Shown here one piece after another: positions 1 to 7,184 of a DNA stretch of 15,662 nt. The first letter of the stretch is position 1. Every line of letters begins with the position of its first letter. A program made the translations under genes and the position numbers. The DNA is from an uncultured Atopobium sp. (lineage in GTDB: Bacteria > Actinomycetota > Coriobacteriia > Coriobacteriales > Atopobiaceae), in the NCBI GenBank assembly GCA_916720465.1, contig CAKARF010000014.1:1-15662 (forward strand), read 5' to 3'. The notes below the pieces were generated by a model. It saw only the letters and a program-made list of their open reading frames with translations, did not search any database and was not told the DNA's origin.

Positions 1-161
1 GCGATACTAGCACTAAATGAATGCATAGTCACGATTACAAAATCAAATAATTGACTTATGCTCAAACTCTCACATTACTGACACATTTCGTGTTAGCTGC
101 CGTTATTGATTCATTCAACTATAACACTAATAAACTGCTGTTATGTTGCTTTTCTTTGAAA

Positions 162-195
162 GATACAATTATGTCCAGATAAAAATAGTTGTATC
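162..195. repeat. 11-bp imperfect inverted repeat (GATACAA...TTGTATC)
   Basis: GATACAATTAT at 162-172 pairs with ATAGTTGTATC at 185-195 with one G-T wobble and a 12-nt loop. Neither strand shows a run of T directly after the stem, so it is a poor intrinsic terminator. It could be an operator or an RNA hairpin for the gene left of the window. Confidence 0.5.
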
Positions 196-221
196 AATAT
201 TTCCTGTTATTCACAAAGTTT

Positions 222-235
222 TTGATATGTATCAA
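222..235. repeat. 14-bp palindrome TTGATA-TG-TATCAA
   Basis: TTGATA at 222-227 and TATCAA at 230-235 form a perfect inverted repeat around a TG centre. The half-site TGTATCAA also occurs at 191-197 inside the preceding inverted repeat (as GTATCAA). A palindrome this short suits a dimeric regulator, but no regulator is identifiable and the repeat could be chance in AT-rich DNA. Confidence 0.4.
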
Positions 236-264
236 CAGTTATTTCTTCTCGTAAAACACTGATC

Positions 265-312
265 TGAAAAGAAAAATGATCCAGTGCGCATGTTCTGCGG
301 ATACTGGATCAT
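265..312 (-). terminator. Intrinsic terminator of upp
   Basis: ATGATCCAGT at 276-285 and ACTGGATCAT at 303-312 form a perfect 10-bp stem, with an inner CGCA/TGCG stem at 287-290 and 296-299. Read on the minus strand, the stem is followed by TTTTTCTTTTC (from 275 downward). It lies about 55 nt past the upp stop and so ends the minus-strand housekeeping cluster. A further small hairpin (TCGCAA 329-334, TTGCGA 345-350) sits between it and the upp stop and lacks a T run. Confidence 0.85.
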
Positions 313-367
313 GTACTAACGTACGTATTCGCAACTCTATTAGATTGCGAGAAAAACGATGAGCTTC

Positions 368-1012
368 TTACTTGGTGCCGTAAATACGGTCGCCCGCGTC
401 GCCAAGGCCTGGGAGAATGTAAGCATTTGGGCTCAGCTGACGGTCAACGGTGCACGTATAGAGGCGTACATCTGGGTCAAAGTCCAGAGTTGCCTTGACG
501 CCCTCAGGGCAAGAAACAATGGTCAAGCAACGAATATCCTTGACGCCAGCCTCACGCAGGAACTGAATAGCAGCAGTTAGAGAGCCGCCGGTTGCTAGCA
601 TTGGGTCAACAACCAGGCAGGTACGGTTCTCAATGTCTGCAGGGAACTTGCAGTAATACTGGTGAGGAAGATGGGTCTCTGGATCACGGTACATACCAAC
701 ATGGCCAACGCGAGCAGATGGAACCAGCTCAAGAATGCCGTCAACCATACCAAGGCCAGCACGAAGAATTGGAATAATAGCAACCTTCTTACCAGCAATA
801 CGCTTAGCAGTCATGGTCTCAAGAGGAGTCTCTACCTCGACGTCCTCAAGTGGGAAGTCGCGCATTGCCTCGTAGCTCTCAAGAATTGCAAGCTCGTTGA
901 CAAGCTCACGGAACTGCTTAGTGGTGGTTGTCTTGTCACGAAGAATGTGAAGCTTGTGCTGAACTAGTGGGTGGTCAACAACCGTAAGTCTGGACTCATC
1001 GTAATCTGCCAT
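368..1012 (-). CDS. upp: Uracil phosphoribosyltransferase
   Basis: Cytoplasmic pyrimidine-salvage enzyme that converts uracil plus PRPP to UMP and pyrophosphate. At 214 residues it has the usual bacterial Upp length. Visible signatures are the PRPP-binding loop VDPMLATGGS at residues 135-144, the PILRAGLGM segment at 81-89, and the C-terminal uracil-site motif PGLGDAGDR at 201-209. The ATG at 1012 is preceded on the minus strand by GGAGGGAG about 5 nt upstream, which fixes the start. It is the last gene of the minus-strand cluster, 122 nt after rpiB, and a strong intrinsic terminator follows it. Identification is secure from the motifs and length. Confidence 0.97.
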   Translation of the reverse strand: MADYDESRLTVVDHPLVQHKLHILRDKTTTTKQFRELVNELAILESYEAMRDFPLEDVEVETPLETMTAKRIAGKKVAIIPILRAGLGMVDGILELVPSARVGHVGMYRDPETHLPHQYYCKFPADIENRTCLVVDPMLATGGSLTAAIQFLREAGVKDIRCLTIVSCPEGVKATLDFDPDVRLYTCTVDRQLSPNAYILPGLGDAGDRIYGTK

Positions 1013-1109
1013 AATGCTCCCTCCAAGAGCTTGACCTGCGCTTTATTTGAATGTCTGCAACTATATCCTAGACGTACATTCCGTGCAGGTTTGTGTATGT
1101 ATTGCTTAG

Positions 1110-1130
1110 ACAGCACCGTTTATGTGCTGT
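1110..1130 (-). other. Hairpin between rpiB and upp
   Basis: ACAGCAC at 1110-1116 and GTGCTGT at 1124-1130 form a perfect 7-bp stem with a 7-nt loop, starting 4 nt after the rpiB stop on the minus strand. No T run follows, so it is more likely a processing or stabilising hairpin, or a weak terminator, than an efficient one. Confidence 0.4.
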
Positions 1131-1134
1131 TTAC

Positions 1135-1599
1135 TTACTCAGCGTCAACACCCTTAAAGTTAGGGTCATCCTCACGCATGATCTTCTCGACACGTCCAGT
1201 GTGGCGGCCACCTGCAAACTCGGTGCTCAGGAAGGTGTCCACAATAGCCTCGTTGACAGCAAGATCAGTGAATCGACCAGAAAGGCCAATGACGTTTGCG
1301 TTATTGTGCTCACGAGCAAGCTCTGCAAACTGAACAGTCTGAACAGGAGTAGCGCGAATACCAGGGACTTTATCAGCAGTCATAGCAATGCCAATGCCGG
1401 TGCCACAAATCAGAACACCGCGATCTGCCTTGCCTGCTGCGACTGCGCGAGCAACCTTATCTGCAAAATCAGGGTAATCAACACGGTCGTCATTTGCTGG
1501 TCCAAAGTCCAAAACCTCATGACCAAGCGACTTAATGTGCTCAACGATAGGATCTTTCTGGATAAAGCCAGCGTGATCGGAACCAACTGCAATACGCAT
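1135..1599 (-). CDS. rpiB: Ribose-5-phosphate isomerase B
   Basis: Interconverts ribose 5-phosphate and ribulose 5-phosphate in the non-oxidative pentose phosphate pathway. At 154 residues it fits the RpiB/LacAB family. Seen motifs: GSDHAG at residues 6-11, DYPDFA at 41-46, the catalytic CGTGIG at 65-70 with Cys65, REHNNANV at 96-103, and the phosphate-binding RHTGRVEKI at 132-140. The open frame runs upstream to 1671, but that extension is unlike the family and the ATG at 1599 has GAGGAGG about 6 nt upstream, so I chose 1599. It lies 92 nt downstream of tsaC on the same strand. The segment TPVQTVQFAELAREHNNANV is slightly divergent from common RpiB sequences, but the active site is intact. 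Confidence 0.96.
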   Translation of the reverse strand: MRIAVGSDHAGFIQKDPIVEHIKSLGHEVLDFGPANDDRVDYPDFADKVARAVAAGKADRGVLICGTGIGIAMTADKVPGIRATPVQTVQFAELAREHNNANVIGLSGRFTDLAVNEAIVDTFLSTEFAGGRHTGRVEKIMREDDPNFKGVDAE

Positions 1600-1691
1600 A
1601 CGTATCCTCCTCAGAAAATTCACTCCTATAGAGAGTACCGCATGCAGGCAAAAGCTGCAGCCAAAACACATAAAAGGGATAGGATTTTTAT

Positions 1692-2339
1692 CTATTTTGC
1701 AAATCCCGCAGTGGCGAGAATGTCCTCGGTTGTGATGGCGCCTTCGCGTAAAATGCGCGGCTCATCACCTGTGCAGTCAACAATGGTCGACGCAATAGCA
1801 AGGGGCGCCGGACCTCCATCAAGCGTCAAATCTGCCTGCTCAATAAGGCCTGCTTCAAGGCCACATCCATCAACTGCAGAAGGAGCCCCGTGCGTGTTGG
1901 CGCTGGTAGTAGCCAAAGGGCATCCAAGCTGCTGTGTAATCTGACATACTAGAGGTGAGTTGGGCATACGGAGCGCAATGGTTCTGTTATCTGGCAAGAC
2001 GTACTCATCAGGAACGTTCTCTGATGCAGTAACTACCAGCGTAAGAGCTCCTGGCCAATAGGCTTCTACCAGCTTATTTGACCAGTCATGTGTAATGTAC
2101 GCATACTTCTGCAGGTCAAATTTACTGCCCACAAGCCAGGGAAGCGTCTGCGTTGAAGGACGCTGTTTAATCTCAAAGATACGCTTATGACCTGGGTTTT
2201 GAGGAGTAGCAGCTGCGCCGATGCCATAGACAGAATCGGTAGGCATAATAAGCACTCCGCCACGACGCGCTACCTCAACAGCTAAAGAAACTACAGATGC
2301 ATCCGGATTCATCTGATCAACTTTGATGTACTCTCCCAT
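1692..2339 (-). CDS. tsaC: L-threonylcarbamoyladenylate synthase (YrdC/TsaC family)
   Basis: Makes threonylcarbamoyl-AMP from threonine, bicarbonate and ATP, the first step of the t6A modification of ANN-decoding tRNAs. At 215 residues it is the single-domain YrdC/TsaC form, lacking the extra C-terminal Sua5 domain. Family signatures in order: PTDSVYGIGA at residues 33-42, IKQRP at 57-61, ALRMPNSPL at 122-130, ATTSAN at 143-148, STIVDC at 184-189 and ILREG at 196-200. The ATG at 2339 has GAGGG only 3 nt upstream, a tight but plausible ribosome site. The next in-frame ATG (residue 10) lacks one. It lies 108 nt downstream of prmC. This enzyme is often encoded next to prfA/prmC in Gram-positive bacteria. 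The rest of the t6A machinery (TsaB, TsaD, TsaE) is not in the window. Confidence 0.94.
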   Translation of the reverse strand: MGEYIKVDQMNPDASVVSLAVEVARRGGVLIMPTDSVYGIGAAATPQNPGHKRIFEIKQRPSTQTLPWLVGSKFDLQKYAYITHDWSNKLVEAYWPGALTLVVTASENVPDEYVLPDNRTIALRMPNSPLVCQITQQLGCPLATTSANTHGAPSAVDGCGLEAGLIEQADLTLDGGPAPLAIASTIVDCTGDEPRILREGAITTEDILATAGFAK

Positions 2340-2360
2340 AAACCCTCAACTCTTTCTTGT

Positions 2361-2394
2361 GTGCTGCTCGATGTTGTGTGCTGCGCGATGTTGT
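2361..2394. repeat. 17-bp tandem duplication upstream of tsaC
   Basis: GTGCTGCTCGATGTTGT at 2361-2377 is followed at once by GTGCTGCGCGATGTTGT at 2378-2394, two head-to-tail copies with a single T/G difference. They sit in the 108-nt gap between the prmC stop and the tsaC start, so they are in the tsaC leader if the genes are co-transcribed. The unit is not a multiple of three and no frame of a flanking gene covers it. Confidence 0.8.
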
Positions 2395-2447
2395 CTGATG
2401 CGCAGTGATACGTGTTGCACAGATTTTCTCGCCAGGCAGCTAAAGTG

Positions 2448-3341
2448 CTACTTTGCTAAACGTGCCACAAGAATGCGCGGCCTGTGCGTCAGATCCTCTT
2501 TGACCTCAACGGACTCCCACACACCCTGTTCCTCGGCAAGGTGCGCCGCCTTGTCCAGGTGCCCCTCGTAGAGCTCAACGCAGAGCATACCACCAGGTAG
2601 AAGCATATGCGGAGCAGTCTCGAGCAATCGCCTATAGACGTCCAGACCGTCCTCTCCCCCGTCAAGCGCCAGCTCAGGCTCAAAGCCCTTGACCTCAGCA
2701 GGTACCTCCTGCTCAAGCACGCGTGTGGGGATGTAGGGCGGATTAGACACCAACACCGAGAAGGACTGTGCAAGCTCTGCAGGCAAGCCATCTACCAGGT
2801 CGCACTCAATGAGCTCCACGCGCTCCTGGAGGTCCAGGGCATCTCTGTTGCGGGTTGCCAGCGCAATCGCCTGAGGAGAAAGATCTGTAGCGTAGACGCG
2901 TGTTTGCGGGCGCTCAGTGGCAATGGAGAGCGCTATGCAGCCCGTTCCAACGCCAACCTCAAGCACACGCACTTCTCCGTCGGCGTTTGGAGTTGCCGCG
3001 TCAACGCCTTCGAGCGCAACGTCTACCAGCACTTCTGTCTCTGGTCGTGGAATAAGTACGCCTGGCTCGCACGTAAGTACCAGGTGTCTGAAGGGCATCT
3101 CGCCCGTCACGTACTGAAGCGGCTCGCCGTCTGCGCGGCGCTTAATTGCCTCACGCATACGAGCGCGCTCATCCGCAGAAAGCGGCTTGTCAAAGTTGGT
3201 GTAGAGCTGCACGCGAGAAAGGCCTGTCACTGCGGACAGGAGCCATTCTGCAGAAAGACGTGGATGCTCATCACCCTTCTTTTCCAGGTGCTGAGTAGTC
3301 CACGTCAAGATTTTCTGGATTGTCCAAACTTCATCTGTCAT
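2448..3341 (-). CDS. prmC: Peptide chain release factor N5-glutamine methyltransferase
   Basis: SAM-dependent methyltransferase that methylates the glutamine of the GGQ tripeptide in RF1 and RF2, increasing termination efficiency. At 297 residues it is of normal length. Residues 1-90 match the helical N-terminal substrate domain (GEPLQYVTGEMPF at 72-84). The IPRPETE motif is at 97-103, the SAM-binding motif EVGVGTGCIALS at 128-139, ATDLSPQA at 151-158, and the catalytic NPPY at 200-203. The ATG at 3341 is 12 nt past the prfA stop. A ribosome site TAAGGTG overlaps that stop codon, so the two genes are almost certainly translated from one mRNA. Its substrate is the neighbouring gene product. 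Confidence 0.97.
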   Translation of the reverse strand: MTDEVWTIQKILTWTTQHLEKKGDEHPRLSAEWLLSAVTGLSRVQLYTNFDKPLSADERARMREAIKRRADGEPLQYVTGEMPFRHLVLTCEPGVLIPRPETEVLVDVALEGVDAATPNADGEVRVLEVGVGTGCIALSIATERPQTRVYATDLSPQAIALATRNRDALDLQERVELIECDLVDGLPAELAQSFSVLVSNPPYIPTRVLEQEVPAEVKGFEPELALDGGEDGLDVYRRLLETAPHMLLPGGMLCVELYEGHLDKAAHLAEEQGVWESVEVKEDLTHRPRILVARLAK

Positions 3342-3353
3342 GAAGTTTGCACC

Positions 3354-4421
3354 TTAGACAGCCTGAGCGAGTTTCTCGGCACGCTCTGCTGCAGCAAGAG
3401 CCTCAATAACGGATGGCAGCGTATCGCCCAGAAGAACGCCATTGTAGGTGCCGTTGAAACCGACGCGGTGGTCAGTTACACGGTCCTGCGGCTGGTTATA
3501 GGTACGAATCTTCTCGGAACGTGCGCCATGACCAATCTGAGAAAGACGCTCTGCACCCTGCTCAGCCTGCTGACGCTCAAGCTCCATCTCGTAGAGGCGA
3601 GCACGAAGCATCTGCATACAAACCTCACGGTTCTGAATCTGAGAACGCTGATCCTGAGACTGAACAACGGTATTTGTTGGCAGGTGAGTAATACGAACTG
3701 CGGAATACGTAGTATTAACGCACTGACCACCAGGGCCGGATGCGCAGTAGGTGTCAATGCGCAGGTCTTCCTGGTTGATCTGAATATCAATCTCGTCAGC
3801 CTCTGGGAGAACTGCAACAGTTGCGGTAGAGGTCTGAATGCGGCCCTGAGACTCAGTCTTAGGAACGCGCTGAACACGGTGAACACCGGATTCGTACTTC
3901 ATAACTGAATAGACCTTATCACCTGTGACCTTGAACTCAATGGTCTTGAAGCCGCCTGCCTCAGAAGGAGAGCTGGACAGAACCTCTGTCTTCCAACCAC
4001 GAGCCTCGGCAAAGCGCTCATACATCTTGAAGAGGTCGCCTGCAAAGATTGCCGCCTCATCGCCGCCAACACCAGCGCGAATCTCAACGATAGTGTCCTT
4101 CTCGTCATTTGGATCGCCTGGAATCAGCATGACCTTGATCTCATCCTCAAGCTGAGGGAGCATCTCTTCATTAGCAGCAATGTCTTCCTGCAGCATCTCT
4201 TTTTCTTCTGGATCAGAAGTAGCGTTGAGAAGCTCTTTTGCAGCCTCGATGTCATCAAGGGCAGTGATGTACTTGTTGGCGTGAGCAACCAAATCTGCCT
4301 GATTAGAGTGCTCTTTTGCCACGCGAGCATACTCTTTTGGATCAGAGACAACAGCTGGGTCTGCAAGCTTTTGCTCAAGCTCAGCATAGGCCTCGACGAT
4401 TTTTTCTAGCTTGTCACGCAT
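3354..4421 (-). CDS. prfA: Peptide chain release factor 1
   Basis: Class I release factor that recognises UAA and UAG and triggers peptidyl-tRNA hydrolysis on the ribosome. It has 355 residues from the chosen start, the normal RF1 length. The N-terminal coiled domain spans about 1-100. The AGVGGDEA motif is at 116-123. The codon-recognition tripeptide is PKT at 187-189 within HRVQRVPKTESQGRIQTS, and the GGQ catalytic loop ASGPGGQ is at 227-233. The variable middle residue (K here) differs between bacteria. The frame is open up to 4511, but MRDKLEKIVEAYAELEQKL is the family N-terminus and the ATG at 4421 is preceded by AGGAG 6 nt upstream. It is the first gene of the minus-strand cluster and diverges from the 576-aa gene at 4636. 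Confidence 0.97.
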   Translation of the reverse strand: MRDKLEKIVEAYAELEQKLADPAVVSDPKEYARVAKEHSNQADLVAHANKYITALDDIEAAKELLNATSDPEEKEMLQEDIAANEEMLPQLEDEIKVMLIPGDPNDEKDTIVEIRAGVGGDEAAIFAGDLFKMYERFAEARGWKTEVLSSSPSEAGGFKTIEFKVTGDKVYSVMKYESGVHRVQRVPKTESQGRIQTSTATVAVLPEADEIDIQINQEDLRIDTYCASGPGGQCVNTTYSAVRITHLPTNTVVQSQDQRSQIQNREVCMQMLRARLYEMELERQQAEQGAERLSQIGHGARSEKIRTYNQPQDRVTDHRVGFNGTYNGVLLGDTLPSVIEALAAAERAEKLAQAV

Positions 4422-4535
4422 TCTTGCTCCTAAGATACATGCCTCGTGCGCGCTTGACTCATTGACATGCGGCCAAACTGTTGCAAAGCTGCTTGCGAGG
4501 TGAGAATTCAACTAAAGAAGTGTACCACCACTAGG

Positions 4536-4549
4536 CGGTTTTTAAACCG
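4536..4549. promoter_or_regulatory. Palindrome CGGTTT-TT-AAACCG in a divergent intergenic region
   Basis: CGGTTT at 4536-4541 and AAACCG at 4544-4549 are perfectly complementary around TT. The palindrome lies in the 214-nt spacer between the divergent prfA and the 576-aa membrane protein gene, 115 nt from the prfA start and 87 nt from the other. The spacing would allow a dimeric regulator to act on either promoter, but no specific regulator is indicated. I could not identify convincing promoters for either gene. Confidence 0.4.
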
Positions 4550-4635
4550 ATACCTCCCTATCTGCACAGGATGAGGGTACACAAGTTACATAATTGTGAG
4601 AAAATTACAGCAGGTTCATACGGTAATGAGGCGCT

Positions 4636-6366
4636 ATGACTTCTAAGAACAAAACTTCACAACCAGATAACACGCCTGCTGCAGAGGACACCTCTTCTGA
4701 TCAGAAGACCCTTGATGCCCAGGCTGCTGAGGCAGCTGACACTGCTGGCGAGAAGACCGACGAGCTTGAAGAGGTCACCGACCCTATTGCTGCCGATATG
4801 GCCGCCGCTGATGAAGACTACATCATGGAAATTGTCAGCCCTATCTTTCCTGGTCTAGACGAAGACAGCGAAGAGGACGAGGACAACTCGGCTTCAGATG
4901 AAGACTCTCCTGAAAACGACGCAGATAGCACCACTGACCTGGAGAAAATCGTAAACGATGCAGCTCTGACACAGGACCTTTCTGCTGTAGAAGCTCGCCT
5001 CAAAGAGCTTGAAGAGAACACTCACGAACATGCAGAGGCTGAAGCTACTGAAGCTTCTGTCAAAAATGCTGCTGACACGAGTAATGCAACCTCTGACGAT
5101 GACGCAACGTCTATAAAAGATGTTGCTGATACGTTCTCAAGCTATCTTCGCAGCAGGCGTCGTGCGCTGTTTAGGTTTGTACGCCGCTACAGCCTGCTTT
5201 CTGGCATTCTTGCTCTTTTAAGTCTTGCTCTTTTATCTGCAGTTATCGTGTTCTTTATTCGCGTGAGCAACGTTCCTTCAACTGATACTGTTATTGCTGA
5301 TGCGCGCACACGCGTTGAGGCACCAGCCTGGACTCCTGGTGAATATGATGCTGATGAGTCCTTACTCCTTACGGGCATTGAAGTTGTGTCTCGCACAAGA
5401 AGTACCACGGCAATCTCAAGTGATGCCGCGCAGTTTGGTGCGACGGGCTACGCCAACTCTGTAGTACGCCTTACCTATACAGGTAATGCAATTGCTGCTA
5501 CAAAGATGACCAAACTTGGATACGCAAATACCCAGGGCTGGAACGCTATCGGTGACGAAGAATCACAATCTGTTACCTACCAGGCAACTTCGGGCGTTTC
5601 CACCACAAAAGTCCTTGACGCTATTGGCGATGTGCTAGCAAAACTTGATGAGAAAAATCCTAACGAAGCTATTTCTTATAGCTCGCAGTTCTCTAGCGCA
5701 ACCTTCACTGTTCTTGATGCGGGCTTTGACCGTGAACAGCAAACCTGCTGGGTAAGAATGTCGGGTGTTTCACCAACCTTCTTTGGTTCGCTCACCTGCG
5801 AAATTACCGCCTCATTTACCTTTGATGCTTCTACGGGTACCTGGGCGTTGGACACAGCCAACCCCTCGGCAGGACTTAAGTACGACTACAGCGGACTCGT
5901 AGGAACGTGGAAGGGTTCCTTTGTCAGCTGCGAAGCAAGCAGCGGAAGCCCTTGCTATGCTGGTCGAACCAATCCTTTAACGTTGACGGTAACGGCTGCA
6001 GGTTTTTCTCGCGATCAGCTCGTGCTTACGGCAACCGCAGGGGGTGTTGTGCACAACCATGGAGCACTCAACACCTCGTATCGTTGGTATCCCGGTGATA
6101 CTGAGTTCAAAAACGCTTCTGTCTCTCTTGCAACTTCAGGAACTATCGGAGAACAAATTCAGGTTTCTGGAACGGTCGATGTAACCAATGCAAACCTGGA
6201 TGCTCATTCTGCTTCTAATGCGGCTCTCGCCACACCTCAAAAGCCACAATTGAAGGTCACTTTTGATATTGCCAACAGAAGCGTTGTGGCTCAGCTTATT
6301 TCCACTTACACAGAAAATGGTCAGACAGTTACCTTTACTGATACCTATCAGCTCTCTAAAGAGTAA
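4636..6366 (+). CDS. Unknown single-pass membrane protein with acidic cytoplasmic half
   Basis: I do not recognise this 576-residue protein. Residues 1-165 are low-complexity and very rich in Asp, Glu, Ala, Ser and Thr, with an almost unbroken acidic run at 74-97. Residues 172-184 are strongly basic (RSRRRALFRFVRR) and lead into one hydrophobic segment at about 186-208. By the positive-inside rule the acidic half is cytoplasmic and residues 210-576 are exported, as a signal-anchor protein. The exported part is beta-rich in appearance, with four cysteines at 371, 388, 432 and 440 that could form disulfides, and a GTWKGSF segment at 423-429 reminiscent of lipocalin-like domains. The start ATG has GAGG 4 nt upstream. 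It is a lone gene, divergent from prfA, and ends in a strong terminator. A cell-envelope role is inference from topology only. Confidence 0.85.
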   Translation: MTSKNKTSQPDNTPAAEDTSSDQKTLDAQAAEAADTAGEKTDELEEVTDPIAADMAAADEDYIMEIVSPIFPGLDEDSEEDEDNSASDEDSPENDADSTTDLEKIVNDAALTQDLSAVEARLKELEENTHEHAEAEATEASVKNAADTSNATSDDDATSIKDVADTFSSYLRSRRRALFRFVRRYSLLSGILALLSLALLSAVIVFFIRVSNVPSTDTVIADARTRVEAPAWTPGEYDADESLLLTGIEVVSRTRSTTAISSDAAQFGATGYANSVVRLTYTGNAIAATKMTKLGYANTQGWNAIGDEESQSVTYQATSGVSTTKVLDAIGDVLAKLDEKNPNEAISYSSQFSSATFTVLDAGFDREQQTCWVRMSGVSPTFFGSLTCEITASFTFDASTGTWALDTANPSAGLKYDYSGLVGTWKGSFVSCEASSGSPCYAGRTNPLTLTVTAAGFSRDQLVLTATAGGVVHNHGALNTSYRWYPGDTEFKNASVSLATSGTIGEQIQVSGTVDVTNANLDAHSASNAALATPQKPQLKVTFDIANRSVVAQLISTYTENGQTVTFTDTYQLSKE

Positions 6367-6408
6367 AAATAATCCCGTCAGGCCGAGTCGTTCCTGACGG
6401 GATTTCTA
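6366..6408. terminator. Bidirectional intrinsic terminator
   Basis: AATCCCGTCAGG at 6371-6382 and CCTGACGGGATT at 6393-6404 form a perfect 12-bp stem with a 10-nt loop. On the plus strand it is followed by a short T-rich tail after the 576-aa gene stop. On the minus strand it is followed by ATTTTTAC, ending the dedA transcript. The convergent placement 4 nt past one stop codon and 37 nt past the other supports use in both directions. Confidence 0.88.
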
Positions 6409-6441
6409 TCATCAAATTACGAAAAGTGCGAAAGCTTGTTA

Positions 6442-7128
6442 CTAAGCCTCGTCTTCGTTTGTATCTGTGGCTTCTTCGTTGTTTTTCTCGCCCTTGCTCA
6501 TACGGCCACGGATAAGGCCAACAACTGTTGGAATAATTGAAACGGCAACAATACCCACAATCAGCAGCTCAAAGTGCTCCTGAACTACAGGAATGCCACC
6601 AAAGAAATAGCCGAGAAGTACAAACATCGTGGACCAGGTTAGACCACCCAAGATGTTATAAATGCCAAAGTTGTGCCAGTGCATACCGCCCATACCAGCA
6701 ATAAAAGGCACGAACGTGCGGATAAAGGGGAAGAAGCGACCTAAGAAAATTGCAAGATGACCGTGTTTATTCAGAAACTTCTGAGTCTTCTCAAGATGCT
6801 CTGGAGTAAGTGCCTTGACCTTTCCAGAAGCAATAATTTTTTGACCAAAGAAATGGCCAATCATGAAGTTCATCTGATCGCCAAGAATTGCAGCAGCCCA
6901 CGTAATAACAAGCAAAAAAACAATATTAAAACCACCGTTGTGAGCAAAAAATCCTGCTGCAAAAAGCAGAGAATCACCTGGTAAAAATGGGAAAAAGACT
7001 ACGCCGGTCTCAATAAAAACAATCAGAAAAACAAAACCGTACGCAGCAAGAGGGCCTGTGGCAATCATTGAAGCAATAAATGCACGAGGATCTCTAAGCA
7101 GCTCAATGATGTAGTTTACAAAACCCAT
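6442..7128 (-). CDS. DedA family (VTT domain) integral membrane protein
   Basis: Member of the DedA/SNARE-associated family, inner-membrane proteins tied to membrane homeostasis. Several act as flippases returning lipid carriers such as undecaprenyl phosphate or phosphatidylethanolamine. Its 228 residues are typical. Visible signatures: the re-entrant segment with FIETGVVFFPFLPGDSLLF at about 38-56, GDQMNFMIGHFFG at 83-95, and the basic GRFFPFIRTFVPFIAGM at 130-146 carrying the conserved arginines. Hydrophobic segments follow up to about residue 205, then a charged tail (KGEKNNEEATDTNEDEA). The start at 7128 has only a weak upstream GGAC as ribosome site. It lies 56 nt downstream of the SRP RNA gene on the same strand and could be co-transcribed with it. 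Which lipid it moves cannot be told from the sequence. Confidence 0.93.
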   Translation of the reverse strand: MGFVNYIIELLRDPRAFIASMIATGPLAAYGFVFLIVFIETGVVFFPFLPGDSLLFAAGFFAHNGGFNIVFLLVITWAAAILGDQMNFMIGHFFGQKIIASGKVKALTPEHLEKTQKFLNKHGHLAIFLGRFFPFIRTFVPFIAGMGGMHWHNFGIYNILGGLTWSTMFVLLGYFFGGIPVVQEHFELLIVGIVAVSIIPTVVGLIRGRMSKGEKNNEEATDTNEDEA

Positions 7129-7184
7129 CGAAGTCCAATCGTCGTGACAAATGTCGCGGCAAACACACGATACGCCTAAGAAAA

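Larger units (their letters stand above)
1..275. other. AT-rich gene-free stretch with inverted repeats
   Basis: I see no credible coding region here: the open frames are short and lack ribosome sites. The stretch is AT-rich and lies beyond the upp terminator, so it is probably the spacer to a neighbouring gene outside the window. It holds two inverted repeats built on the same TATCAA/TTGATA-like element, at 162-195 and 222-235, listed separately. No tRNA or rRNA signature was seen. Confidence 0.6.

Noticed and set aside
359..580. Plus-strand open frame of 73 codons opposite the end of upp
   Set aside because: It is antisense to the conserved C-terminal coding region of upp and has no ribosome site.
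1600..1691. Possible rpiB promoter (TTTGCC and TATAGG 16 nt apart on the minus strand)
   Set aside because: The matches are weak and rpiB is plausibly served by the upstream cluster promoter, so I did not list it.
1093..1944. Plus-strand open frame of 283 codons opposite rpiB and tsaC
   Set aside because: It lies across two real minus-strand genes and their spacer, has unlikely composition, and resembles no protein.
2607..3908. Long plus-strand open frame of 433 codons opposite prmC and prfA
   Set aside because: It is fully antisense to two certain genes and spans their junction. It has no recognisable domain, no convincing ribosome site, and a Cys/Leu/Arg-rich composition typical of a shadow frame.
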